64,000 bases of DNA from Bacilli bacterium (GTDB taxonomy: Bacteria > Bacillota_I > Bacilli_A > RFN20 > CAG-826): assembly GCA_024399115.1 (NCBI GenBank), contig JAKSHZ010000001.1, positions 118,045 through 182,044 on the forward strand, in the 5' to 3' direction. Of the stretch, positions 39,067-48,136 are shown in pieces. Position numbers and translations under genes: made by a program. Every line of letters starts with the position of its first letter. Positions within the stretch are counted from its first letter, which is position 1. The notes beneath the pieces are model-generated. The model had not been told where the DNA came from. It searched no databases and saw nothing but the letters and a program-made list of their open reading frames with translations.

Positions 39067-41673
39067 TTAACAAGTTCTAATTTCTACAATAGGAGATATT
39101 GTTCCGTTACTCTTATAGAAAATACCAAGAGGATGATGAAGTCTTTCATATGATTTTATACAACACAAACACTCAAGTCCTCCAATACCCATGTTATTAC
39201 AACAGACTATACTTGTTACGTAGTTTCTAGTTGTGCTACCACAACCCCAACAGTTTGGTACATAAAAGCCTGATAGCAATACTCCCGTGAAAGTATTGCT
39301 AGATCCATTAACTATACAGCACCATAAATTCCCTGGAATCCATGGGGTTATGAAACTGTTAAACAAAGCACCTTGATTACATGTTATAACGCTGTTGTAT
39401 CCCAGTACTCTGTATTCCCAGTTATTAGAAGCCTCTGTACCTATCATCGCTGCCGGAGCGTTTGAATATGTTGCCATTAGTGATACAGCATGGTGGTTGA
39501 GTATGTCACTTTTACATTCACAAATACAGAAACAAACACTGTAACCAGAGCCAGGCATTTCCAGAGTTCCACTACAACCAAGGCCGTTAAGGCGGAGCGT
39601 TTGTGTACATCGGGCAACCGAGGCAGTACATGCGCTCTTAGCATAAGAAGCATATTCCGCACAATGAACACTGAAGCAGGCAGGATTATAAACACATGTG
39701 GTGCCTCGTGCTGAAGATCCCCAAACCCATGTTGGCATACTTTGAGCGCCGCTCCAACAGAATACGGTAGCGCAGCCTCCGTGATCAAGAAGACGGCACG
39801 AGTAGCAAGAACATTTTACACAGTCCGTACTACTGTTATAAGCTGCTGCAAAGCTTCCACAGTCATACTTTGCGGCCGTTCCAAGAGTTGACGCCGTTCC
39901 ACTAATCATTACCTGACCAGCACATGATACACATCCTGACGTAAGAGCTAACGTTCCAGAGCCTGTTGGAAGGCACACAGTATTGCTTGTAGTTGGTGTT
40001 TGCGCACATATCTGAGTATATGTAGTACCTGATCCATAAATACGGAGAATCCCCATACTGTTATAGCAAACAGATTTAGCATTTGCATTACCAAGCTGCA
40101 AATATGTTGTTCCTTGAGTATTTGCCGGAACTGATGAGTTGTTATAAACCGAAATCCCATTGCTTATTCTTAATGGATTATATGAACAACAACCATTTGT
40201 ATAATTTGTGTTAGCCAAAAATGTTAATGGATAGAACGCATTACAATCATTACTTGCAATATTACAGATTTGTTCCGAACAGCAAATTTTCGTTGTACTC
40301 GCCGCCATAAAAGAAGTACAGTTATATGTGGCCGCGCTTCCTAAACCCAAACATGTTCTTGCGTCACACGCGGTAGTTGCGCCTGTTCCACCATTTGCAA
40401 GTCCTAAAGTTCCCGATATTGGAATACTAGTCTGATCCTGAGATCCGTCAAACGTAGCGTCCGTTGTACTACCCAAAGCAACTTTCAACTTGCGTGCGGT
40501 TGACAGATTATTTGCTGCGGAAGCCGTTCCTGAAAGCGTAACCTTGTTGTCAGTACCTTTTGTAAGTTTCAAATCCGTGGAAATTTGACCTTTTATATAA
40601 TTCCAGAGTTTGCTTATAGGTTTTCTATAATAAGTAGTTTTTGGATCTTCACCTTCCTTTGGATTATTTCCACCGGCATACTGTGTAACAAAATAATCAC
40701 CCCCTGTAGGGTCTGATGTATCAACAGTCAAACTGTTTATCAATGCGTTGGCCGAGTCATTAAGACTAGTCTTTCCTGTTCCACCATGTTCAGGTTCCCA
40801 GGTCTTATTAAGTCTTGCAACAATCTTCCCTATAAAATCTGAAATGGAAGTTGTAGCGGCAACCTCTTTTCCGTCTATAGTTTCTTTGTTCCCCCCTTTC
40901 TGAATACCTGACCCTTGTAAAGCTCCGGTTCCTGAAAGAATGATTTTAGAGGCGGCAATAACAGAGTCTTTCAATGTTCCGTTTGAGTTATGAATATTTC
41001 TGAACTTTGTTGAAATATCTGAAAGAGTTCCAGGATTTATAGTGATCTGTTTATCGTTAGTCCAGTTTGCGTTATCAATTCCCTCAATATCTGCGGTAAC
41101 GTTGTAAATGTTTGAATCTTCAATGGCTGTTGCATTTGCGGGAATTAAAACTTCTGCGATCTTCACAAATCCTGAATCTGTTGCCGGAGCTGTATCACTT
41201 CCGTTAGTTCCTTTCTTGATTTTCAGGCGCAAGATCTGTCTCTGTTCAACATCTGTCTGAGAATATGATGATGATTCAGTTTCAGGATCATAAAACTGTC
41301 TGGACTGTTCATTAGTGGTAATTACTTCTGCCCTGACTTCGACAATATCACGTCTTGCACTTGTTCCGGAATTAGGGAAAGTAATAATAGAAGAAGGTTC
41401 AACAGAGTCTTCTGGATAAAATTCTCCGTCTTCACTTACAAAAACTGTCTCTTCTCCACCACGAATTCCAATTACAGGCGAAAGCACGGCCACAAGACCT
41501 GATCCACCAGAATATTTCTTGATTTTTCCACCAATAACAACACTTTTTGTTGATCCGAAAAGTGTCTTCATGGCTTTCCCGAGATTTTCTATCGAAACGT
41601 CTCCAACAAGCTGCACATCTGACGCTTTTACAATTTCATTGTCCTGAAAGTTACTATTTCTTAATCCATTCAT
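39067..41673 (-). CDS. Tail fibre with extremely cysteine-rich distal half
   Basis: 868 residues. The N-terminal half is a typical fibre base (NSNFQDNEIVKASDVQLVGD; repeated ISGTLGLANGGTGATT). The C-terminal half, from about residue 455, carries several dozen Cys, often in pairs or CxC (ATYNCTSFM, KICCSEQICN, YSVCFCICECKSDI, NLWCCIVNG, IVCCNNMG). The reading frame is intact to the end, with fibre-like composition (Gly/Ser/Thr/Asn), so this is not a frameshift artefact. Receptor binding inferred. It ends the tail operon. Confidence 0.8.
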   Translation of the reverse strand: MNGLRNSNFQDNEIVKASDVQLVGDVSIENLGKAMKTLFGSTKSVVIGGKIKKYSGGSGLVAVLSPVIGIRGGEETVFVSEDGEFYPEDSVEPSSIITFPNSGTSARRDIVEVRAEVITTNEQSRQFYDPETESSSYSQTDVEQRQILRLKIKKGTNGSDTAPATDSGFVKIAEVLIPANATAIEDSNIYNVTADIEGIDNANWTNDKQITINPGTLSDISTKFRNIHNSNGTLKDSVIAASKIILSGTGALQGSGIQKGGNKETIDGKEVAATTSISDFIGKIVARLNKTWEPEHGGTGKTSLNDSANALINSLTVDTSDPTGGDYFVTQYAGGNNPKEGEDPKTTYYRKPISKLWNYIKGQISTDLKLTKGTDNKVTLSGTASAANNLSTARKLKVALGSTTDATFDGSQDQTSIPISGTLGLANGGTGATTACDARTCLGLGSAATYNCTSFMAASTTKICCSEQICNIASNDCNAFYPLTFLANTNYTNGCCSYNPLRISNGISVYNNSSVPANTQGTTYLQLGNANAKSVCYNSMGILRIYGSGTTYTQICAQTPTTSNTVCLPTGSGTLALTSGCVSCAGQVMISGTASTLGTAAKYDCGSFAAAYNSSTDCVKCSCYSCRLLDHGGCATVFCWSGAQSMPTWVWGSSARGTTCVYNPACFSVHCAEYASYAKSACTASVARCTQTLRLNGLGCSGTLEMPGSGYSVCFCICECKSDILNHHAVSLMATYSNAPAAMIGTEASNNWEYRVLGYNSVITCNQGALFNSFITPWIPGNLWCCIVNGSSNTFTGVLLSGFYVPNCWGCGSTTRNYVTSIVCCNNMGIGGLECLCCIKSYERLHHPLGIFYKSNGTISPIVEIRTC

Positions 41674-41690
41674 TTTGATCTACCTCCTTT

Positions 41691-42761
41691 CTATTCAGTT
41701 TCTCTTGTCAATAAGACTATATCTGCCGCTGTTCCGGCTGATTTCACCATTTCAAGAATATCCTGATATATTTCTGCACCAAGGTTTCGTCCTGATGTTC
41801 CAGAAAAAAAGGATTTTCCAAAATAGTTTTCTTTTTCATAATTAAGTCCAGGGATAGGGTCTTCACCACTCTGAGAAAGGTGTAAGGTTTTGCCACCAAT
41901 TGTTACCTGATCAAACCAAACATAAACAACAAAGCAAGGGAATTTCTTTTTCTGATCAAGAGTAACAAGATCAACACAACTACCAAGAGTTCCTTGCACG
42001 GTAACAGTAATGGTTTCTGTTTTGTCTGCCTTAAAGAAAAGCTGCACGAAATTCCAATCGCCATTACTTACGGATCTTGTCTGTCCTGATTCATTACCCA
42101 TTGCCTCACCAATCGAGTAAAGGTGTTTAAGGTCTCCACTTGCTCCCTTTACAAGAAAACTCACGTTTCCTTTGACCATACAGGTAACAAAATATATGTT
42201 ATCTTTTTCAACAACGGCATTTTGTGATACTGTTCCGTTATTGCTTGTGAATGAAACTCCTTTTGCTCCGGAGAAAGATCCACTCTCACTTATTTCGCTT
42301 CCTGACAGATTCCATTTCGCAACTTCTTCTGGCACAATACTCTCAAAGTTACTGTTTATCAGAATATTATCTTCCCAACGGCCTACATTTTCCAAAAGAA
42401 ATATTTTTGCCTTTGGGAAGTAGTACTCAAAAACGTGTTTCACGTTCCAAGTAGTACCAAAAGTAACATCTCCATTACGGACAAGAATGGACTTGTTTCT
42501 TTTTATAAAACTTGCGTCAGTTTCTTCATAGAATCTCTCAAAAAAACTGAAAAATTCCATTACCTGATCGAGCAAGTCTCCGTCCATTTTATAAACATCC
42601 TTTTCACCTGAATAAGCCTTTTTAACGGTTTCCCCATAGGCAAAAAGTTTTTCTAAAGCACCTGTTTCTTCTTCATTTGCGAAAAGTGCGCTGACAATTT
42701 CTCCCTGACGGTTGATTTTTGGCGGCAAGTGACTTAATAATCTTTTTCCAGTTTCAGTCAT
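41691..42761 (-). CDS. Baseplate/tail protein with carbohydrate-binding-like insert
   Basis: 356 residues. It follows baseplate J, where P2 gpI-like proteins sit, and its N-terminal 120 residues fit such a role. Residues about 150-290 look like a beta-sandwich carbohydrate-binding module: NILINSNFESI, GVSFTSNNGTVSQNAVV, YFVTCMVKGNVSFLV and WNFVQLFFKADKTETITVTV. It probably joins fibre to baseplate and may bind glycans. Confidence 0.6.
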   Translation of the reverse strand: MTETGKRLLSHLPPKINRQGEIVSALFANEEETGALEKLFAYGETVKKAYSGEKDVYKMDGDLLDQVMEFFSFFERFYEETDASFIKRNKSILVRNGDVTFGTTWNVKHVFEYYFPKAKIFLLENVGRWEDNILINSNFESIVPEEVAKWNLSGSEISESGSFSGAKGVSFTSNNGTVSQNAVVEKDNIYFVTCMVKGNVSFLVKGASGDLKHLYSIGEAMGNESGQTRSVSNGDWNFVQLFFKADKTETITVTVQGTLGSCVDLVTLDQKKKFPCFVVYVWFDQVTIGGKTLHLSQSGEDPIPGLNYEKENYFGKSFFSGTSGRNLGAEIYQDILEMVKSAGTAADIVLLTRETE

Positions 42762-42763
42762 GT

Positions 42764-43837
42764 TTATCCCTCATTAGGAACAACAGTTGCGTTATTAAAT
42801 CGAGCAATCTGATTTACAGCAATGTTGATGTTATTTTCTGGAGAAACAATTTCCACGTCCCTTACATAACTCAGGGATCTAACTCTAAGCATTAAAGAAG
42901 TCAGAATTACACTTTCTCCAACTCCAAGACTGTTGATATAATCACGGACGGTGTTTTTAACTTCTTCTTTAGCTGTCTCAATATCTACACGATAGATAGT
43001 TACATTAAGAGAAAAATCAAGTGAAACCACCTCAGGATTTAATACCAAGACGTTGATTCCTGGCGCTCGCTTTCCAGGATTTGCACTTGTTCCGTCCCCT
43101 TCAATTACTTCTATGATTTTCTGTTTTACATCACTTGCAAGACCACCGGATCCGTCTTCTGCATAAATTTTTACCTGATAAATGTCTGATCCAGTAAAAT
43201 CTTCTACAACATTCACGGAGCGAACACCCGGTACACTTTCAACAGCCGACTTCATTCCGTACTTACTTGTTCCCTGTAAACCGGCAATGTAATCCTTGAA
43301 TCTTTTGAGCATTTCTGTCTCTGATTCATCATCACATCCTCCACTTATTTTTATGTTATTTGTTACGGCAACAACATCTGTTGAAAGAATAGAGACTATT
43401 TCGTTTATGATGTTTGATTCAATGTTGTTATCTGCTCCAATTTCTACCGATCTAACAGTAATTGGATCTGACTCCAGAGTATTTGCAGCAATTTTTCCCA
43501 CTTCTGTTGTGATATAAGATTTTCCGTCACCAACAATTTCTGTTTCTGCCGGAATAATTGTCTCAAAGTCTTTTATATTAGCACGGCTAAAAACAACAGT
43601 ACCTGTTGCAAATGTCCCTTCTTTTCGCTTGAAGTCAAATACTGAATAAGGGATGTTTCTTAGGTTCTGAACAAACCCAAGTTTTGTTGCCAGATACAGC
43701 TTTTCGGATTCACTAGCAAATGCGCCAAACATTGCGTTAATGATAGATCCGTCATTGAAATCTGTTATTTTTTCCTGATTTGCAACAAACCAGTTTATTA
43801 AATCTTGTCTAATGTCTACGAAATTCTTTACTTCCAT
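42764..43837 (-). CDS. Baseplate assembly protein J (gp47-like)
   Basis: 357 residues. LINWFVANQEKITDFNDGSI at the start, FKRKEGTFATGTVVFSR, an AETEIV segment and VESVPGVRSVNVVED are the standard Baseplate_J features. It builds the baseplate wedge with the W/gp25-like domain encoded just upstream. Confidence 0.85.
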   Translation of the reverse strand: MEVKNFVDIRQDLINWFVANQEKITDFNDGSIINAMFGAFASESEKLYLATKLGFVQNLRNIPYSVFDFKRKEGTFATGTVVFSRANIKDFETIIPAETEIVGDGKSYITTEVGKIAANTLESDPITVRSVEIGADNNIESNIINEIVSILSTDVVAVTNNIKISGGCDDESETEMLKRFKDYIAGLQGTSKYGMKSAVESVPGVRSVNVVEDFTGSDIYQVKIYAEDGSGGLASDVKQKIIEVIEGDGTSANPGKRAPGINVLVLNPEVVSLDFSLNVTIYRVDIETAKEEVKNTVRDYINSLGVGESVILTSLMLRVRSLSYVRDVEIVSPENNINIAVNQIARFNNATVVPNEG

Positions 43838-45537
43838 TAAATTACCCCCTGATATGTTTCCCTGACGTTTTTAATGTTTGTATAATCCACATGAATTGAG
43901 ATATGATCACCACGCCCCAGGTATTCAATTTTGTTTATCTCTGCAATTCTAGGTTCTTCCAATAGTGTTTGTTCCAAACTAGCCATTAAATAAGCATTTG
44001 AGGCCTGATTATCCCCAGTTGTATTTCTCAGGCCATAAAGAACATTTCTAACATTTGATCCCATAAAAGCACTTAATCGGACTTCAATAGATTGTTTCAG
44101 ATTTTCTTCCCCTGACAAAGGCTTTGTGTCCCCGCCAAAAGTCTGAATATCTCCGTTTTCTGAAAGCTGCAAGTCTGTCCCCAGACTTTCTTTTACTTCA
44201 TAGATGTTATTATTGAGATCTTTTGTTTCAGGTTCTAAAACAGGAATTTTTATTTCTGCGCCTGTTTCAATTTCAAAATCTGAAATTTCGTTATAGCGAA
44301 TAAGCAAAGGGATATAATCCGTTGTTCCATAGAAGTCATAAGCAAGTTTCTCAAAAGAGTCACCGTCTTTCATGGTATATGTTTTATAGCCATACGATAC
44401 AACAGGATAATCATTTCCGTTCTGATCAGTATTCACAAGAACTTCCGGCATAACCATTTTTTTCATATTTGCCTGAATTTCATTGTTTCCCTCTAGGATT
44501 TCATTAAATGCAACTGTTGTCGAGTCTTTAAGTTCTTCAAAAGTGGTCTGTAAGGCATTGAGTTTCTCTTCTGAATAACAGTCTTTCCACTGAACCTCTG
44601 AAAAACCGTCATAAAGTTCCTTGAATACGTCCACAGAATCTTTCAGGAGTTGCCCGGTTGCAAAAACTCCACGTGAAATGTCTATACCAGCACTTGTGAA
44701 TGACTTAATAATATCAGTTCCAACTTTTACTACTTCCTGAACAGCTTTATCCTTAAAAGTGTGAAAGTTCTGCAATGCGTCTGCATAATCTGAGAATACA
44801 CTTGTAAATTCATCAACTCTATTACGGACTTTATAGATCTGATTAAGAAAATTATCCGCGCCGCTTAATGCTTTTTCCATTGCGTTCAATCCCAAACGCA
44901 TTTTTGAAATTCCATTATCAACATGTGTCAGAATTGAACTTGTTGAGTTTTTTACTTTTTGGACTATTGAAGTTGTTCCGTCAACGGCATTTTTTACTTT
45001 AATTAAGTCAAACTTAAAAGTTGTTCTGCCGATTTTTGGTTCTCCTGTAAATTCAATCTGATATGTATATGCCAAAGGTCTTTCTTTTGATCTTTTGATT
45101 TTGAAGGAGTCAAGATACACAACCCACCAGTTTGTAATATAATTTCCGTTCAAAACACCGCTGCCTTTTGGAGAAGACTTTGAAAGATCATAAAGACGTA
45201 TTTCTGAGTTTTTATCGTCTGCAACATTTTCAAGAAGATCCCTTAAATAGTAGATTTCCTGTTCACCGGTCATATTCTGTGCTGCAAGAGAAGAACGATA
45301 TATATAACGTGATTCCTGATTGATTGTTGATCCTGAAAGACTGATTTTAACGGCGTCTTTACCGTAACGATCAACACAAATTCCCCCAAAAGTCTTAGTC
45401 TGTGAGATTCTCTGAGTATAAGTTAATTCTTCATTCTCAGGAGGAACAGAAAAACAGAAAGCGTCAGTAATTTTTCTTGTTTTTGCGTTGAAAACTTCAA
45501 TCAAATAAGCCTTTTTATAAAGAGTCATGTTATTCAA
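43837..45537 (-). CDS. Baseplate protein with LysM-like and gp25/W-like domains
   Basis: 566 residues. The N-terminus is like a tail-tube initiator (LIEVFNAKTRKITDAFCFSV); a long helical middle; a LysM-like domain (KTYTMKDGDSFEKLAYDFYG, then PLLIRYNEI and IPV); and a C-terminal gp25/W-like segment (FMGSNVRNVLYGLRNTTGDN, then ISIHVDYTNI). In most phages the LysM and gp25-like parts are separate proteins; here they are one chain. Start is TTG 45537 or ATG 45528. Confidence 0.65.
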   Translation of the reverse strand: MNNMTLYKKAYLIEVFNAKTRKITDAFCFSVPPENEELTYTQRISQTKTFGGICVDRYGKDAVKISLSGSTINQESRYIYRSSLAAQNMTGEQEIYYLRDLLENVADDKNSEIRLYDLSKSSPKGSGVLNGNYITNWWVVYLDSFKIKRSKERPLAYTYQIEFTGEPKIGRTTFKFDLIKVKNAVDGTTSIVQKVKNSTSSILTHVDNGISKMRLGLNAMEKALSGADNFLNQIYKVRNRVDEFTSVFSDYADALQNFHTFKDKAVQEVVKVGTDIIKSFTSAGIDISRGVFATGQLLKDSVDVFKELYDGFSEVQWKDCYSEEKLNALQTTFEELKDSTTVAFNEILEGNNEIQANMKKMVMPEVLVNTDQNGNDYPVVSYGYKTYTMKDGDSFEKLAYDFYGTTDYIPLLIRYNEISDFEIETGAEIKIPVLEPETKDLNNNIYEVKESLGTDLQLSENGDIQTFGGDTKPLSGEENLKQSIEVRLSAFMGSNVRNVLYGLRNTTGDNQASNAYLMASLEQTLLEEPRIAEINKIEYLGRGDHISIHVDYTNIKNVRETYQGVI

Positions 45538-45923
45538 TTTGACTTCACCTCCGACTGTCCGGCATTGCTTATCTTAACAGTCACACTTTCTGTTACTTTA
45601 TGTTTCGGATCACTACTGGAATAGTAAGCCGTTCCATTTATCGTTACAGTAACACTGTCTCCTTCCAGGATAATATTTTTCCCATTTGCTTTATTTACAG
45701 AAGATCCGTTTATAAAGCTTTCGCCGTATCCGTCTTTATTTGTTACTATCAAACTTTCATAATTACTAATTTTGATCGACATACTTCCAGCATAAACTTT
45801 CTTTGGATCGTCTTTCGGCCCGGCGAAAACATCATTTTCAGGATCAGTTTCTATGTCTACGTTTCCATTACTTCCTACAGGAAATTCAAACTCACACCCT
45901 TCTACAACCCAATACTTTGACAT
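45534..45923 (-). CDS. Small beta-rich baseplate protein
   Basis: 129 residues, strand-rich (KYWVVEGCEFEFPVGSNGNV, SMSIKISNYESLIVTN, SVTVTINGTAYYSS). Between the spike and the LysM baseplate protein. A spike-tip or PAAR-like role is possible but no metal triad is seen. Confidence 0.5.
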   Translation of the reverse strand: MSKYWVVEGCEFEFPVGSNGNVDIETDPENDVFAGPKDDPKKVYAGSMSIKISNYESLIVTNKDGYGESFINGSSVNKANGKNIILEGDSVTVTINGTAYYSSSDPKHKVTESVTVKISNAGQSEVKSN

Positions 45924-46529
45924 TTATGTAATCTCCACAGTTCCAGAATTACCAGTCAAAGTAATTTTTTTATCTTTATCTACAGTAATAGTTGCTCCTA
46001 ATAGGTTTATACTTACACCTTTTTTCTTGCTGCTATCCTGTTTATCGTCTTCACGGCAAAGTTCGATTTTGATAGACTGATCAACGTTTTCTATATAAAG
46101 ATTTCCAGTATCTTTCTTTTTAGTTATAGTCCACCCTTCCTGATCCGTTACTTTTTCAATCAAAGGGAAATTTTCTTTTTCGCTGTCACTTCCTGAAAAG
46201 AATTTCTGAGAAAAGCTGTTACCGTAAGGAATTCCACTACACAAAACGAAAGCACTTGTCAAAGATCCATTTGGAGCAAGGCAAAAAACATAACTTCCTC
46301 TGGCTGGAAGATCAACTTTCCCACTGTAAAAAGTTTTATCGCCGATTTTGTTTTCTCTGACATAATCAAACATTGCTACAGGAACGCCTGTAAGGACTAC
46401 ACCTATATCCATAAGAACATCTACACGGTTGTTCTCTGGATGAACATCACAAACGGTTCCCCAAAAACCATAACGATTATCTAATGGAGAGAAATTATTA
46501 AGATTGTTTTGTGTAAGTCTACGATTCAT
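45924..46529 (-). CDS. gpV/gp45-like tail spike protein
   Basis: 201 residues. An N-terminal OB-like domain (GFWGTVCDVHPENNRVDVLM, LPARGSYVFCLAPNG) and a C-terminal repeating beta-helix-like strand pattern (VSINLLGATITVDKDKKITL, then TGNSGTVEIT). This is the P2 gpV/Mu gp45 membrane-puncturing spike arrangement. Sits between hub and baseplate proteins. Confidence 0.7.
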   Translation of the reverse strand: MNRRLTQNNLNNFSPLDNRYGFWGTVCDVHPENNRVDVLMDIGVVLTGVPVAMFDYVRENKIGDKTFYSGKVDLPARGSYVFCLAPNGSLTSAFVLCSGIPYGNSFSQKFFSGSDSEKENFPLIEKVTDQEGWTITKKKDTGNLYIENVDQSIKIELCREDDKQDSSKKKGVSINLLGATITVDKDKKITLTGNSGTVEIT

Positions 46530-46537
46530 TATTTCCT

Positions 46538-48010
46538 CTAGCTATTTATATTTTTCAGCTCGGCATATCTACAACCGAATTTCTCTTTCGCCAATACATT
46601 TTGGGTGTCACGCTGTCCCATTGAGTTATAATATGCTCCCCTGGAGACGTTGAGTGTTACAGTAATAGGATTTCCATATCCCCATGAATGAGTCTTGTCC
46701 GTTACATAGAATTCATAGTTAATGAACTTTATTCTTTCTCCTATTTTTGGAAGATTATCACCGACTCCTCGAACAAGGTTAATTGTACCTGAATAAAGTT
46801 CATCTAAAGATCCGTACCACTCTTTCATTTTTTCGGCACACAACTTTATTGCCTTTTTAGGTTCTTCATCCTTTGCGAAATCCTTAGATCTGTTATAACC
46901 ACGAAAATTTACCTGTAATGGGCGATAACCATACTTCGCCATTTTTTCAGTATCTTTTTCGATTCTGTTTTCTATTGCTCCAAGAGTAAGGCTGAAAGCT
47001 GCGTCCTGATTAGAACCTTCAATATATGCAAGAAATGCGTTGTATACTTCTGAGTCTGACTGAGAAATTGAATATCCGGTAAGAAACAAAGGATCAATGT
47101 CACTCATTGGAAGTTCTTTCCAGGCTTCTGGACTGAACGGCATTTCACGGAATTTCAAAACAGGTTTTCCTTTTGATTCAACACATCCAAAAATTTCAAA
47201 AATATTTGACGGCAACAAAGTTCTGATCATATCCGAAAATTTGTTCACCGATTGAGTCCAAAAGTTTGCGACAACTGGAAATCTTATTTCTGTCATATTC
47301 TCAAATTTAAAGATTTCTTTAATTGGCGTAGCCGATCCAATGAAAAAGCTGCCTAACAGTTCATCAATAAAAATTGTTGAGTTTATAGCACCTTTTTCAC
47401 AAACATCTTTGCTAATTGAAATAAAAGAATCCCAAAGAGACTCCACAATTGACGGATAATCCCTGAGACTTTCGATTTTTCGTGTAAAATCTTCTGATGT
47501 TTTTGCGGCGTCAACCCCGGTCAAAGAATGAATGTCAAGAGAAACAGAAAGATCTCCGACTAAACTATAAACACCGTTTCCGTCTAACCGTGTTACACGA
47601 CTAACCTTTCCGTTATTCATCATACTCTGCATGTTTTTCTGATGAACAATTCCAATAAAGACTGGATCATTGTTTTCCAAATTCTTTTCATTTCTTTCTG
47701 AGTCTTCATAAATATAAACAATGTCAAGATTTTTAACTTTTGAAAAAATACATTCGTTACTGTCTGTATCAACATCTTCATAAATTGAAACCGAAAAATT
47801 TCCTGAGAAATTATTAACACTTTCAGAAAACTGGTAATTCATCAGGTAATATTTAGAAGAAGGCTCTATTCTGCCACCAATCTCAATATAATCGTCACTT
47901 GTACTTCCGATTTTTGATCCATATTGATTTATGGCATAATCTTTAAATTTAGAGGATGATACAATTCTAATTTTTGGATTTAACATTTGGTGTGTTATCT
48001 GGAAATCCAC
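46538..48010 (-). CDS. Baseplate hub protein (gp27/gpD-like)
   Basis: 490 residues, GTG start with GGAGG ten bases upstream, just after the 48.05 kb terminator. Strand-rich N-terminus (YQFSESVNNFSGNFSVSIYE, DIVYIYED, VFIGIVHQ), a middle helical part, and a C-terminal part with VGDNLPKIGERIKFINYEFY and VTDKTHSWGYGNPITVTLNV, as in late-control/hub proteins. It links tube to spike. Confidence 0.65.
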   Translation of the reverse strand: MDFQITHQMLNPKIRIVSSSKFKDYAINQYGSKIGSTSDDYIEIGGRIEPSSKYYLMNYQFSESVNNFSGNFSVSIYEDVDTDSNECIFSKVKNLDIVYIYEDSERNEKNLENNDPVFIGIVHQKNMQSMMNNGKVSRVTRLDGNGVYSLVGDLSVSLDIHSLTGVDAAKTSEDFTRKIESLRDYPSIVESLWDSFISISKDVCEKGAINSTIFIDELLGSFFIGSATPIKEIFKFENMTEIRFPVVANFWTQSVNKFSDMIRTLLPSNIFEIFGCVESKGKPVLKFREMPFSPEAWKELPMSDIDPLFLTGYSISQSDSEVYNAFLAYIEGSNQDAAFSLTLGAIENRIEKDTEKMAKYGYRPLQVNFRGYNRSKDFAKDEEPKKAIKLCAEKMKEWYGSLDELYSGTINLVRGVGDNLPKIGERIKFINYEFYVTDKTHSWGYGNPITVTLNVSRGAYYNSMGQRDTQNVLAKEKFGCRYAELKNINS

Positions 48011-48025
48011 TTTGTCTTTTCCTCC

Positions 48026-48133
48026 AAAAAAAAAGCGGCCGGAATAAAAACAGAATTATTTTCTGCAAATATTCCGACCGCCTTTTGACGTGTCTTGCTA
48101 AGTAATAATACACTATTATTTTTTTTCTGTAAA
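48026..48133 (-). promoter_or_regulatory. Promoter followed by intrinsic terminator between tape measure and hub genes
   Basis: -35 TTTACA (48128-48133), 17-base spacer, -10 TATTAT (48105-48110). Then a strong stem, 16 pairs with one bulge (48031-48046 with 48070-48086), a T9 run and, directly after it, the ribosome site of the hub gene. The -10 context TAGTGTATTAT is shared with the 63.04 kb promoter. Confidence 0.6.
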
Positions 48134-48136
48134 TTA

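Noticed and set aside
39067..41673. Diversity-generating retroelement target in the fibre
   Set aside because: No reverse transcriptase and no template repeat of the fibre end are present in the window; the Cys enrichment is not an adenine-mutagenesis pattern.
39456..41673. Cysteine-rich region as a frameshift artefact
   Set aside because: The frame is continuous, the composition is fibre-like and clear fibre motifs continue to the C-terminus.
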